Notes: generated from the sequence alone by a model not told the origin. 64,000 nucleotides of DNA from Williamsia deligens (GCF_024171765.1 NZ_JAMTCI010000001.1:904137-968136); one strand, 5' to 3'; counted from the first letter of the stretch, positions 49,926 through 60,455 are shown. Numbers and translations: made by a program.

Positions 49926-50603
49926 GTGGACCCCCGCACGCGACTGGCCGACGCCCGCCTCTACCTGTGCACCGACGCCCGGCGTGACCGCGGCGACCTG
50001 ATGGCCTTCCTCGACGCCGCCCTCGCCGGCGGTGTCGACATCGTGCAGTTGCGCGACAAGGGATCCGAGGGTGAGCGCACGTTCGGGGCGCTCGAGGCGC
50101 GGGAGGAACTGGAGATCCTCGCCGCGATGCGCGTGGTAGCCGACCGCCACGGCGCCCTGCTGGCCGTGAACGATCGCGCCGACATCGCCGCCGCCGCCCG
50201 CGCCGACGTCCTGCACCTCGGTCAGGACGACCTCCCGCCCGCCGCCGCCCGAGCGATCGTGGGACCCGACGTGGTCATCGGTCGCTCCACCCACGACCCC
50301 GACCAGGCCGACGCCGCCGACGACGACGTCGACATCGACTACCTCTGCGTCGGCCCGTGCTGGGCCACACCGACCAAACCGGGCCGGGCGGCTGCCGGCC
50401 TCGACCTGGTCTCGCACGCGGCCGGTCGAGCACGGCGACTCCCCTGGTTCGCCATCGGCGGCATCGACGCCGAGCGGCTGCCCGAGGTCACAGGCAGGGG
50501 TGCGGAGCGCGTGGTGGTGGTCCGCGCGATCACCGGCGCCGACGACGCAGGCGCGGCGGCGCAGATCCTGCGCGGGGCACTTCCCGGGGCGAGGAGATCT
50601 TGA
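49926..50603 (+). CDS. thiE: Thiamine-phosphate synthase
   Basis: A 225-residue TIM-barrel enzyme joining HMP-PP and thiazole phosphate. [40 protein letters not shown] is the standard N-terminus with the QLRDK substrate site. [55 protein letters not shown] and [15 protein letters not shown] follow in order. GTG at 49926. Divergent from thiO across the riboswitch gap. No riboswitch precedes it. Confidence 0.95.
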   Translation: MDPRTRLADARLYLCTDARRDRGDLMAFLDAALAGGVDIVQLRDKGSEGERTFGALEAREELEILAAMRVVADRHGALLAVNDRADIAAAARADVLHLGQDDLPPAAARAIVGPDVVIGRSTHDPDQADAADDDVDIDYLCVGPCWATPTKPGRAAAGLDLVSHAAGRARRLPWFAIGGIDAERLPEVTGRGAERVVVVRAITGADDAGAAAQILRGALPGARRS

Positions 50604-50628
50604 TCGGGGCGCCGACCCGGTCTAGCCT
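50600..50628 (+). promoter_or_regulatory. Promoter of the leader-peptide transcript
   Basis: TTGATC (50600-50605) and TAGCCT (50623-50628) are spaced by exactly 17 bases. Transcription should begin around 50635-50639, so the message would be leaderless or nearly so with the ATG at 50639. The -35 box overlaps the thiE stop. Confidence 0.7.
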
Positions 50629-50638
50629 CGTCCTCACC

Positions 50639-50680
50639 ATGACTCGCGCACTCGTAGTAACCCGCCGCAGCGGGGTCTGA
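50639..50680 (+). CDS. Leader peptide with tandem valine codons (13 aa)
   Basis: The frame reads MTRALVVTRRSGV followed by TGA. It contains CTC-GTA-GTA in a row; GTA is a rare valine codon in this GC-rich genome. From memory, this resembles the Corynebacterium glutamicum ilvBNC leader peptide, which has consecutive branched-chain codons before an Arg-Arg. No ribosome site is present, consistent with a leaderless message. It precedes an alternative-hairpin region and a protein resembling the leucine-sensing domain of LeuA. Confidence 0.75.
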   Translation: MTRALVVTRRSGV

Positions 50681-50707
50681 CACGACCGACCCCCCGTCTG
50701 CGGGTCG
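50661..50707 (+). promoter_or_regulatory. Transcription attenuator with mutually exclusive hairpins
   Basis: Four segments can be read. Segment 1 CCCGC (50661-50665) pairs with segment 2 GCGGG (50670-50674), a pause hairpin directly after the two valine codons. Segment 3 CGACCC (50687-50692) pairs with segment 4 GGGTCG (50702-50707) and is followed by TTGCGCTCTCTC, the presumed terminator. Segment 2 extended, GGGGTC (50672-50677), can instead pair with GACCCC (50688-50693), which would prevent the terminator. A ribosome stalled at GTA-GTA (50654-50659) would cover segment 1 and favour the 2:3 pairing, allowing read-through. Confidence 0.65.
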
Positions 50708-50773
50708 TTGCGCTCTCTCTCCTCTCGGTCACTTTCTCCCCGCGCCACGGCGCGATGACAGAAGACCACCGTC

Positions 50774-51241
50774 ATGACCACTCTGATCGACCACCGGGAT
50801 CCGTCCACCACCTGCGCCGCGACCCGATTCGCCGCGCCGCTGCCCCGGCCCGTCCGCGCGGACGCCGAACGTCTCGCCTGGGATGACTTCGTCGGCACCT
50901 ATGCACCGACCGGTGCTGGCGGGACGCGTCTCGGCAGCTGGGACTCCTGCCCCGCCCGCAACGACCTCACCGACTACCGCGCGACCATCGCCGTCGACGG
51001 ACGCATCTGGTCGCTGCGGGAGTCCGCCTGTGGTCCGCTCGCCGCGGCCACGGCGATGCTGCACGCGCTCGGGTGCGGCGTGGAGATCACGGGACTGCAC
51101 CAGCAACGTCTCGGTTCCCGGGTCGCGATGCTCGTCGAGGTCGACCGGTGCGGCCGCCGGGCCTGGGGCCTCGGAATCGACGGATCGGGCGATCGCGCGG
51201 GCGTCCTGGCCCTCCTCGCGGCCCTCGACCGCGCCGTCTGA
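50774..51241 (+). CDS. Stand-alone LeuA allosteric (dimerisation) domain-like protein
   Basis: A 155-residue protein. It contains LAWDDFVGTYAP, YRATIAVDG, ACGPLAAATAMLHALGCGVEITGLHQQRL, AMLVEVDRCGRRAWGLGIDGSGDRAGVLALLAALDRAV. This matches the order of the C-terminal regulatory domain of actinobacterial 2-isopropylmalate synthase (MWDxFxxEYL, ATVxxxG, SGxGNGPLAAFVHAL, YVEAxV, VWGVGI, ASLRAVVSAVNRA). The catalytic TIM barrel is absent. It could bind leucine or modulate LeuA. Control by the leader attenuator just upstream fits branched-chain amino acid sensing. Similar proteins are sometimes mis-annotated as homocitrate synthase. Confidence 0.75.
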   Translation: MTTLIDHRDPSTTCAATRFAAPLPRPVRADAERLAWDDFVGTYAPTGAGGTRLGSWDSCPARNDLTDYRATIAVDGRIWSLRESACGPLAAATAMLHALGCGVEITGLHQQRLGSRVAMLVEVDRCGRRAWGLGIDGSGDRAGVLALLAALDRAV

Positions 51242-51260
51242 CCGGGCCGGGCCGACCTCT

Positions 51261-51785
51261 CTACAGCGTGCGCAGCCGTGTGCGCAGTGTCGGCCACGCC
51301 TGGGCGAAGGCGGGGTGCAGGGGGAGGTCGTCGACGGCGTCCTCGGGCACCCAGCGCAGTTCGGCCGACTCCAGGTTGGCGACGGTCGCGAGCTGCTCGT
51401 CGACCTCGGCGATGACCGTGGTGTAGGTCCACCCGCTGGTCGCGGTGTGTGTGACCACCTCGTCGCGGACGGTCAGCGCGGCCGGCGTGATCCCGGCTTC
51501 CTCCCCCGCCTCGCGCACCGCGGTGTCCACGGCGGTCTCATGGGAGTCCCGTGCACCGCCCGGCAGCGCCCACGTGCCGCCCTGGTGCGACCACAGCGCG
51601 CGGTGCTGCAGGAGCACCGCGCGCGCCCCCGTGTCCACCGGTGCGCGCAGCAGGAGTCCGGCCGCGCCATGCAGTCCCCAGTACCGGGCGCCGTCCGGGT
51701 CGAACACCCACCCGTCACCGTCTCCACGCACCTGCGTGCCTCCCTCGCCGTCGTGGCCGGGGGTGTGCCCGGCCGACGAACCCAC
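51261..51785 (-). CDS. mutT3: Nudix hydrolase, MutT3-like
   Basis: A 174-residue Nudix protein: VLLQHRALWSHQGGTWALPGGARDSHETAVDTAVREAGEEAGI carries the Nudix box (Gx5Ex7REUXEEXGU) with catalytic Glu residues. LPLHPAFAQAW follows. It matches mycobacterial MutT3 in position and motif (QVRGDGDGW, SHQGGTWALPGGARDS). The GTG at 51785 is chosen because GCGAGG lies eight bases upstream; starts between 51794 and 51722 are possible. It probably cleans oxidised nucleotides such as 8-oxo-dGTP derivatives. Confidence 0.88.
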   Translation of the reverse strand: MGSSAGHTPGHDGEGGTQVRGDGDGWVFDPDGARYWGLHGAAGLLLRAPVDTGARAVLLQHRALWSHQGGTWALPGGARDSHETAVDTAVREAGEEAGITPAALTVRDEVVTHTATSGWTYTTVIAEVDEQLATVANLESAELRWVPEDAVDDLPLHPAFAQAWPTLRTRLRTL

Positions 51786-51868
51786 GGTAAACACCTCGCC
51801 CGGGTTTAGAGTCGACCACAGCCCCGCGCGAGGAGCGCGGCGACGGCGAGACGAAAGAGGTACCGGTT

Positions 51869-53293
51869 GTGACCGGCGACGCGGCGTCACTGCGCTCCCG
51901 GCTGAACCGTGGTGGTGTGGCCTCGCGCGACCGGTCGTCGCGGCGCGCCGACCGCGGCCCGCGACTCACCCGCACCGAACGCCGTGAACTGATCACGCTC
52001 GCCCGGGAACAGGCACGGTCGCCGTTGTCGAGTGTCCGACGCCTCGCCGGAACCACGCCGGGACGACTCCTGCTCATCACGTTCCTGCTCGTCCTCGTGA
52101 TCCTGGGCAACGGGTGGTACGCGTCGGTGTCCCTGGACAGCCGCACCGACGCCCTGCGCCAGACCATCAGCGACACCGAGCCGATCGCGGAGTCCTCGCA
52201 GATCCTCTACAGCAACCTGTCCATCGCCGACGCGTCCGCCAACGCGGCGTTCATCTCCGGGGGACTCGAACCCGCGTCTCTGCGCAACCGCTACGCCACC
52301 GCGATCGCCACGGCGTCGCGGGCGCTCATCGAGGCCGCCGGGGGCACCGCCGCCGAGAACGACACCGTCCGGGCCGACCTGGGGACCCTCGCCGAGCAGC
52401 TGCCCGTCTACACGGGCCTCATCGAGTCGGCCCGGACGAACAACCGGCTCGCCAACCCGGTCGGCTCGGCGTATCTCAGCGAGGCGTCCAACCTCATGCA
52501 GACGACGATCCTGCCCGCCGCGGAGCGTCTCTACAGCGCCCGCGCCACCGCTCTCGCCGATCCGCAGAACCGTTTCACGACGCCACCGTGGGTGGTCTAC
52601 GTGACGCTCGGCGTCGTGCTCCTGGCGTTGATGGCCACCCATCGGTACCTGTCGCAGCGCACCCGTCGACGGTTCAACCTGGGGCTGGTGTTGGCGATCC
52701 TGCTCACCGTCGTGGCGATCGTCTGGGTGCTCGTCGGGTCGTTGCTGTCGGTGTCGTCGGTGGACACCGCCGAACGCCGCGGCGCCGAGCCGCTGCGCGA
52801 GCTCACCTCGGCCCGCATCCTCGCCCAGCAGGCGCGGTCGTCGGAGACGCTGGCGCTGGCCCGCCGCGGCGACCAGGATGCCCTGCAGCAGCGCGTGGCG
52901 TCGGCGTTCTCGCGGATCACCACCGCCCTCGACGACTACCGGGCCGACGCCCGCACCGACACCGACAGGTCGATCGCCGACCGCGCGGAGGGTGCACTGG
53001 GGGCCTGGAAGGACGCGCACGAGGCGGCCAACGACATGTCGTCGGCCGGCGACATCCCCGGCGCGACCGCCATGGCCGTCGGTTCCGGGTCCAACGGGGC
53101 CGCAGCCGCCTACACCGCTCTCGACGAGGCCCTCATCGACGGGATCCGCACCACACGCACGGCGTTCCGCGACGACATCAACACCGCGCGCGTGGTCATC
53201 GGGTACGCCGGGACCGGGGCGCTCGTCCTCGGGGCGATCGCCGCGGTGATGACCGTGCTCGGGATGGTCCCCCGGATCCGGGAGTACCGATGA
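51869..53293 (+). CDS. glnX: Membrane protein GlnX of the GlnX-GlnH-PknG nutrient-sensing system
   Basis: A 474-residue protein with a basic cytoplasmic N-terminus and four helices: about 67-88 (LLLITFLLVLVILGNGWYA), 242-258, 275-298 (LGLVLAILLTVVAIVWVLVGS) and a last one near 440-466. Two helical extracytoplasmic domains lie between helices 1-2 and 3-4 (TDALRQTISDTEPIAESSQILYSNL; ELTSARILAQQARSSETLALARRGD), resembling chemoreceptor sensor domains. In mycobacteria GlnX relays amino-acid binding by GlnH to the kinase PknG (established). GTG at 51869 follows AAAGAGG. ATGA overlap with glnH. Confidence 0.9.
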   Translation: MTGDAASLRSRLNRGGVASRDRSSRRADRGPRLTRTERRELITLAREQARSPLSSVRRLAGTTPGRLLLITFLLVLVILGNGWYASVSLDSRTDALRQTISDTEPIAESSQILYSNLSIADASANAAFISGGLEPASLRNRYATAIATASRALIEAAGGTAAENDTVRADLGTLAEQLPVYTGLIESARTNNRLANPVGSAYLSEASNLMQTTILPAAERLYSARATALADPQNRFTTPPWVVYVTLGVVLLALMATHRYLSQRTRRRFNLGLVLAILLTVVAIVWVLVGSLLSVSSVDTAERRGAEPLRELTSARILAQQARSSETLALARRGDQDALQQRVASAFSRITTALDDYRADARTDTDRSIADRAEGALGAWKDAHEAANDMSSAGDIPGATAMAVGSGSNGAAAAYTALDEALIDGIRTTRTAFRDDINTARVVIGYAGTGALVLGAIAAVMTVLGMVPRIREYR

Positions 53294-54264
53294 CACCGCG
53301 GCGACTGTTCTGCCTGCTGGCGCTCCTCGTCACGCTGGCCACCTGCGCGGGGTGTGTGCGTGCCCCGGCACCGCCGGATGCGGTGCCCTCGGCGCAGGCG
53401 ACCACCCCCACCCCACCCGGCCTCACCACCGACGCGCCGCGGGAGACGACCACAGCGTCCACGTGCGACCTCGGCAGCCTGCGTCCCACCCCGCTGCCGC
53501 GCCCCGGGTTGATGCCGCGGGGTTCGGCGATGGAGCAGATCTTCGCCCGCGGCCGGCTCATCGTCGGCCTGGACGTCGGATCGAACCTGTTCAGCTTCCG
53601 CGACCCCGTCAGCGGTGACATACAGGGCTTCGACGTCGACATCGCCAAGGAGATCGCGCGCGCGATCTTCGGCGACCCCCAGCGCGTCGAGTACCGCATC
53701 CTCACCTCCGGCGACCGCATCCCCGCGCTGCAACAGCGCGACGTCGACGTGGTGGTCAAGACCTTGAGCATCACCTGCGACCGCCTGCAGGACATCGCCT
53801 TCTCGACCGTCTACTACGAGGCCAGCCAACGGATCCTCGCGCTGCGGAACTCGACGATCAGCACCGCCGCGGACCTCGCGGGCAAGCGGGTGTGCGCCGC
53901 GCGCGGCACCACATCGATCGCCCGCCTGCAGCAGCAGGTCCCCACCGTGCGCATGACCACGGTCCCCACGTGGGCCGACTGCCTGGTGGTGCTGCAGCAG
54001 GGCGGGGTGGACGCGGTGTCGACCGACGACGCGATCCTCGCCGGTCTGGCCGAACAGGACCCCTACGTCCACGTCGTCGGGTCGAGCCTCGGCGATGAGC
54101 CGTATGGCATTGGCATGAACAAGGATTCACCGGATCTGGTGCGGTTCGTCAACGCGGTGTTGGACAAGATCCGCGCGGACGGGACGTGGTACTCGATCTA
54201 CAATCGGTGGCTCTCCATCCTGGGGCCGGTCTACTACCCGCCCCAGCCGCGCTACCGGGACTGA
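53290..54264 (+). CDS. glnH: Glutamate/aspartate-binding lipoprotein GlnH
   Basis: A 324-residue solute-binding protein. Lipobox CAGC with Cys about residue 22 follows a hydrophobic signal. After a Thr/Pro linker the SBP_bac_3 fold begins: IFARGRLIVGLDVGSNLFSFRDPVSGDIQGFDVDIAKEIARAIFG, DVDVVVKTLSITCDR, LAGKRVCAARGTTSIARLQQ, GVDAVSTDDAILAGLAEQDP and GIGMNKDSPDLVRFVNAVLDKI. No ABC transporter genes accompany it, in line with a sensory rather than uptake role. It sits between glnX and pknG in one operon. Confidence 0.93.
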   Translation: MTPRRLFCLLALLVTLATCAGCVRAPAPPDAVPSAQATTPTPPGLTTDAPRETTTASTCDLGSLRPTPLPRPGLMPRGSAMEQIFARGRLIVGLDVGSNLFSFRDPVSGDIQGFDVDIAKEIARAIFGDPQRVEYRILTSGDRIPALQQRDVDVVVKTLSITCDRLQDIAFSTVYYEASQRILALRNSTISTAADLAGKRVCAARGTTSIARLQQQVPTVRMTTVPTWADCLVVLQQGGVDAVSTDDAILAGLAEQDPYVHVVGSSLGDEPYGIGMNKDSPDLVRFVNAVLDKIRADGTWYSIYNRWLSILGPVYYPPQPRYRD

Positions 54265-56664
<2,400 letters not shown>

Positions 56665-56679
56665 TCCACCGTCGAGGGT

Positions 56680-57576
56680 TCAGGCCCAGTCCATCGACGC
56701 GCACTCGAAGCGTCGGACACTGCCGGGGAGCGTCGCGCGGCACATGGTCAGCACGGTGTCCTCGGAGAGGTACGAGCGGACGGTCACCACGAGGCGACGG
56801 CCGTCGCCGCCGTCGAGAGTCACGCGGGCGAGGGTCTCCTCCACCTGGATCTCGAGGGGCGCCCACGCATCGATGCGATCGTCGCCGGTGTCCTGGCGGG
56901 CGAAATGTTGTGCCGCCTGGACGTGGTGGGACCAGCAGGTCCGTCCGCGCAGATGCGTTGTGTCGACGCGACCTTCCCTGTGCTTGCGCATGATCTCGAG
57001 CGGGTCCGCGCTGTCGACCCGCCCGTACGACAGGCCCTCGGGCAGTACCAGCATCGTCGCGGCGAAGCGATCGCCTCCGAGATGCGAGCACTCCCACGTC
57101 TCATCGGGGTACTCCGCGTGCAGTGCCGCTGCCACACCACGTCCCCGGACGGCGCAACAGGTGTCGTGCTTTCCGTGCGCGCACACCGCGATGAACGGGG
57201 CGGGGACCGGCTCACCGGTCGATCCGTCGAGGGGGATGTCGAGATAGGCAGCGGGACCGTCGACCTCACCGCCGACAAGCGTCGGACCGTCGGGGCTGGT
57301 GTGGGCGATGAACCAGCGCCACCGACGCGTCTGATCGCGACGACCGTGCTTGCGGACGGCCACGATCCGCATCGACGCCGCCTCGGCACGCCGCACGATC
57401 GAGAGCCCGAGCGCGGGGTCGATCACGGTCGGGGACTCCAGGAACGCCGACGATCCCCACGGGCCGCACAACTCCAGCATCAGCCAGGCCGCACCGGCCG
57501 AGGCCGTCGCGAACATCGGTTCGTCGGCGGCCAGTGACCGGTTGCTGCAGGGAAGGGAGACGGCGGGCGTCGTCAC
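56680..57576 (-). CDS. Sucrase/ferredoxin-like family protein (thioredoxin-like Fe-S)
   Basis: A 298-residue protein of the Suc_Fer-like family. The C-terminal half has a thioredoxin-like ferredoxin domain: FIAVCAHGKHDTCCAVRGRGVAAAL (Cys132, Cys140, Cys141) and ETWECSHLGGDRFAATMLVLPEGLSYGRVDS (Cys163), the CxH...CxxHxGGDRF pattern of putative 2Fe-2S proteins. GTG at 57576 overlaps the stop of the oxygenase gene (GTGA), so the two are translationally coupled. In this context it could serve as an electron donor or a second maturation factor. That role is inference. Confidence 0.85.
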   Translation of the reverse strand: MTTPAVSLPCSNRSLAADEPMFATASAGAAWLMLELCGPWGSSAFLESPTVIDPALGLSIVRRAEAASMRIVAVRKHGRRDQTRRWRWFIAHTSPDGPTLVGGEVDGPAAYLDIPLDGSTGEPVPAPFIAVCAHGKHDTCCAVRGRGVAAALHAEYPDETWECSHLGGDRFAATMLVLPEGLSYGRVDSADPLEIMRKHREGRVDTTHLRGRTCWSHHVQAAQHFARQDTGDDRIDAWAPLEIQVEETLARVTLDGGDGRRLVVTVRSYLSEDTVLTMCRATLPGSVRRFECASMDWA

Positions 57577-58799
57577 CGGCTCACCGCGACGACCACGGAC
57601 TCCCGCAGCAGACGGCGGAGCAGGACGGCGGAGTCGGCCTCGTCGAGTCCCGGCAGCGACGACACGTCGGCCACGTTGCCGTCGACGAGATGCCGTATCG
57701 CGGCGGTGCACACGGCGGGGAAGGAGATCGTCCGGTCGGCCAGCCGGAGGTGGACCCGTTCGGCGTCGTCGGTCACGCTCGCGATGAGTCCGTGCCGCCA
57801 GGCCACCTGCACAGACGACACCGAGGAGATCGCGTCGAGCGTCGCGAGCGGCCGCACTGCGACAGGTCTTGTGCGCGACGCCATCTCGCGTGTGAGGTCG
57901 TCGGCGACAGCCGAGCCCCACTCGTGCGCGCGGTCGCGGAGCTGGTCGGCGAAGGCGAGCAACGCCTTCGTCGCCTCGGCCTCGAGTGCGGCGTGGTCGG
58001 TGGGATCGACCCCCATCGGCAACGACGTGCGCAGGTCCGTGACGGCGGCGGCGACACGGTCGACCGCGGCACGCACGACGTCGACGCGGGTCAGGGCCGG
58101 GATCCCGATGGTGAGGTGGATCGACGTCTCGTCGGTCGTCCGCGCCGAGTGCAGCCAGCCACGCGGCAGGTAGAGGGCGTCGCCGGGAGCGAGGGTGGTG
58201 TCGATGTGGGGCGGGTGCGCCACGCGCTCGGTGATCGCCGAGCGGTGATCGGTCCACGGCTGCGACGACAGCGGGCTCTCGACGACGGGCTCGTGCACGG
58301 TCCAGTGCTTGTGCCCGGAGATCTGGAGGACGAAGACGTCGTGGACGTCGTGGTGGGAGTCGAAGCCCTGGCTGCCCGGCGGCGTGATGTACGCGTTGGC
58401 CTGCACGGGATGTCCGAGGTCGTCGACGAGTCCACGGACGAAGTCGATGACGGGCGGCCACAGTCGGTGCAGTCCCTGCAGGACGATGGAGGCGCCGTCG
58501 GCGAACGCGGCGAGCGCCTTGGCGGAGTCGACCTGGTCGCCGATCTCGGCGCCCACCCCGGCCGGCGACAGGAACGCGTCGCGACCCAGCAGCGAACCGT
58601 TCTTCGCCATGCGGATGAAGGGTGCCCGCACACCGCGCTCCGCGAGGAGTTCGTCGACCGCTGCCGGTGACAGCAGGTCGGAGAAGTCGCGGGGGAGGTC
58701 GGCGGCAGGACTGAGCAGGGGTCGGACACCCCAGTGGTTCGCGGCGAACGTCGACGGATCGACGGCGACGCACCTCGTCAGGGTGTCCGACCTCTGCAT
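57573..58799 (-). CDS. JmjC-type 2-oxoglutarate/Fe(II) oxygenase (ribosomal oxygenase-like)
   Basis: A 408-residue cupin oxygenase of the ROX/NO66/YcfD group. QANAYITPPGSQGFDSHHDVHDVFVLQISGHKHW contains the Fe ligands His149 and Asp151; the third, His217, is in DALYLPRGWLHSA. Lys and Thr/Ser residues for 2-oxoglutarate (GHKHW) are in place. A C-terminal helical region about residues 240-400 matches the dimerisation and winged-helix part of ribosomal oxygenases. Known relatives hydroxylate Arg or His in ribosomal proteins. The gene lies 29 bases after a repeat-peptide gene on the same strand, suggesting a peptide substrate. Confidence 0.88.
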   Translation of the reverse strand: MQRSDTLTRCVAVDPSTFAANHWGVRPLLSPAADLPRDFSDLLSPAAVDELLAERGVRAPFIRMAKNGSLLGRDAFLSPAGVGAEIGDQVDSAKALAAFADGASIVLQGLHRLWPPVIDFVRGLVDDLGHPVQANAYITPPGSQGFDSHHDVHDVFVLQISGHKHWTVHEPVVESPLSSQPWTDHRSAITERVAHPPHIDTTLAPGDALYLPRGWLHSARTTDETSIHLTIGIPALTRVDVVRAAVDRVAAAVTDLRTSLPMGVDPTDHAALEAEATKALLAFADQLRDRAHEWGSAVADDLTREMASRTRPVAVRPLATLDAISSVSSVQVAWRHGLIASVTDDAERVHLRLADRTISFPAVCTAAIRHLVDGNVADVSSLPGLDEADSAVLLRRLLRESVVVAVSR

Positions 58800-58828
58800 G
58801 TGTTCAGCCTTGCTGTGAGCGGGGTGTG

Positions 58829-59077
58829 TCAGGCGGTGCCGTCGGCGCCGCCGTCGTGGCCGTTCGGGTTCGAGCCGCCGTCGGCCGGACCCTCGCCCGC
58901 GGAGCCGTCGGCGCCGCCGTCGTGGCCGTCGGGGTTCGAGCCGCCGTCGGCCGGGCCCTCGCCCGCGCTCGCGGTGCCGTCGGCGCCGCCGTCATGGCCG
59001 CCCGGGTTGGAGCCGCCGTCGGCCGGGCCTTCGCCGCCCGCGCCCGAGGTGGTGATGTCGTTGTCGTCCAGTGCCAT
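58829..59077 (-). CDS. Repeat peptide: three Gly/Asp/Asn/His repeats, possible oxygenase substrate
   Basis: An 82-residue protein with an N-terminal stretch MALDDNDITTSGAG and three repeats of 22-24 residues: residues 15-38, 39-60 and 61-82. Each holds GEGPADGGSNP, one variable residue (Gly, Asp, Asn), then GHDGGADG and TA or SA. No cysteines, aromatics or Lys occur. AAAGGG precedes the ATG at 59077, and a good promoter sits 49 bases upstream. Codon-level changes between repeats are mostly silent, so the protein sequence is conserved. It looks like a ribosomally made, multi-core modified peptide or a structural acidic protein. I do not recognise a named family. Confidence 0.75.
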   Translation of the reverse strand: MALDDNDITTSGAGGEGPADGGSNPGGHDGGADGTASAGEGPADGGSNPDGHDGGADGSAGEGPADGGSNPNGHDGGADGTA

Positions 59078-59132
59078 GGTGGCCCTTTCGTCGGCCCCGC
59101 TCCGGGCGAGGCGTATGGGTGGATCTCATCTC

Positions 59133-59160
59133 TGTCTACCACCGTCGGTGTCGGCCACAA
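59133..59160 (-). promoter_or_regulatory. Promoter of the repeat-peptide/oxygenase operon
   Basis: On the minus strand TTGTGG (59160-59155) and TAGACA (59138-59133) are spaced 16 bases. Transcription would begin near 59126, giving a leader of about 49 bases to the repeat-peptide ATG. Confidence 0.55.
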
Positions 59161-59252
59161 CGCGTCTTGGCGAGCCGACGCAGACGGTCACGGTGTACCC
59201 CGCGGTGTCCGGGTCAACCCCCTGCGATCGCGGGGGTATTCCCCCGGCGCCG

Positions 59253-60455
59253 TCAGCTGCCGTCGACGAGTTCCGCGGCCTTGCGCGCTATGGCGAGTTC
59301 CTCGTCGGTGGGGACGACGAGGACGGCGACCGACGAGTCGTCGGGCGAGATGCGCCGGGCGTCGTGCGAGCGGACCGCGTTGGCGTCGGGGTCCACCGCG
59401 ATCCCGAAACCGTCCATCCCGGCCAGTGCGTCGGCGCGGACCGTCGTCGCGTTCTCCCCCACGCCGGCGGTGAACACGATCGCGTCGACACGGCCGAGGT
59501 CGATCATGTAGGCACCGATGTAGCGGCGCAGTCGGTGGATGTAGACGTCGTAGGCGAGTCGGGCGCGCTCGTCACCCTCGTCGATGCGGGCGGTGATGGT
59601 GCGGAAGTCGTTGTCGCCGCACAGACCCTTCAGCCCGGAGCCGCTGTTGAGCATTCGGTCGACGGCGTCGATGTCCATGTCCGCGACCCGCTCGAGATAG
59701 GCGACGATCGCCGGGTCGAGATCGCCGCTGCGCGTGCCCATCACCAGCCCCTCGAGCGGGGTGAGTCCCATCGAGGTGTCGACGGCCCGACCGGCCCGTA
59801 CCGCCGACGCCGACGCGCCGTTGCCGAGGTGGAGCACGATGAGGTTCAGCGCCGACGCGGGCCGGTCGAGGAACTCGGCGGCCACGCCGCTGACGTACTC
59901 GTGCGACGTCCCGTGGAAGCCGTAGCGGCGGATGTCATGTCGTCGGGCGATCTCGTCGTCGATGGCGTAGGTGGCCGCGTGGGCCGGGAGGTCGTGGAAG
60001 AACGCGGTGTCGAACACGGCGACCTGCGGCACGTCGGGCAGGATCTCGCGCATCGCCTGGACACCGGCGAGGTTGACCGGGTTGTGCAGGGGCGCCAGGC
60101 TGCTGAGCTCGTCGATGGCGGTGACGACGTCGTCGTCGATGAGGACGGGATCGCTGAAGCGTCGCCCGCCGTGCACGACCCGGTGACCGACGGCCAGCAG
60201 GTCGGCGGAGCGCAGATCGGTACCCGCGGCGGCGAACAGGTCCAACGCGGTGTGCAGGGCATCGCGGTGGTCGGCGATGCCGCCCTCCGACTCCCGGGTT
60301 CGACCACCCTGCTCGTGACGCGCGGAGGCGTCGTCGGAGCCGATGCGCTCGACGATCCCCGTCGCGACCCGCTCACCGGAACCCGGGTGCAGGAGTTGAT
60401 ATTTGAGCGACGACGAGCCGGCGTTGAGGACCAGGACGGTGTCGGCGGCGGTCAT
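59253..60455 (-). CDS. ackA: Acetate kinase
   Basis: A 400-residue kinase interconverting acetate/ATP and acetyl phosphate/ADP. VLVLNAGSSSLKYQLL is the N-terminal signature, GHRVVHGGRRFSDPVLID and VAVFDTAFFHDLPAHAATYAI follow, YGFHGTSHEYV holds the catalytic His region, and VLHLGNGASASAVRAGRAVDTSMGLTPLEGLVMGTRSGDLDP is the second signature. FTAGVGENATTVRADAL ends the active site. ATG overlaps the pta stop. Confidence 0.97.
   Translation of the reverse strand: MTAADTVLVLNAGSSSLKYQLLHPGSGERVATGIVERIGSDDASARHEQGGRTRESEGGIADHRDALHTALDLFAAAGTDLRSADLLAVGHRVVHGGRRFSDPVLIDDDVVTAIDELSSLAPLHNPVNLAGVQAMREILPDVPQVAVFDTAFFHDLPAHAATYAIDDEIARRHDIRRYGFHGTSHEYVSGVAAEFLDRPASALNLIVLHLGNGASASAVRAGRAVDTSMGLTPLEGLVMGTRSGDLDPAIVAYLERVADMDIDAVDRMLNSGSGLKGLCGDNDFRTITARIDEGDERARLAYDVYIHRLRRYIGAYMIDLGRVDAIVFTAGVGENATTVRADALAGMDGFGIAVDPDANAVRSHDARRISPDDSSVAVLVVPTDEELAIARKAAELVDGS

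Noticed and set aside
56680..58773. 697-residue frame covering both the Suc_Fer and oxygenase genes
   Set aside because: Only its last 298 residues match Suc_Fer. The upstream part is out of frame with the oxygenase, so it is not a fusion; a GTGA-overlapping start at 57576 fits better.
58829..59077. CRISPR-like repeat array
   Set aside because: The repeats are 66-72 bases, in frame, contiguous without spacers and encode a conserved peptide, so it is coding rather than an array.
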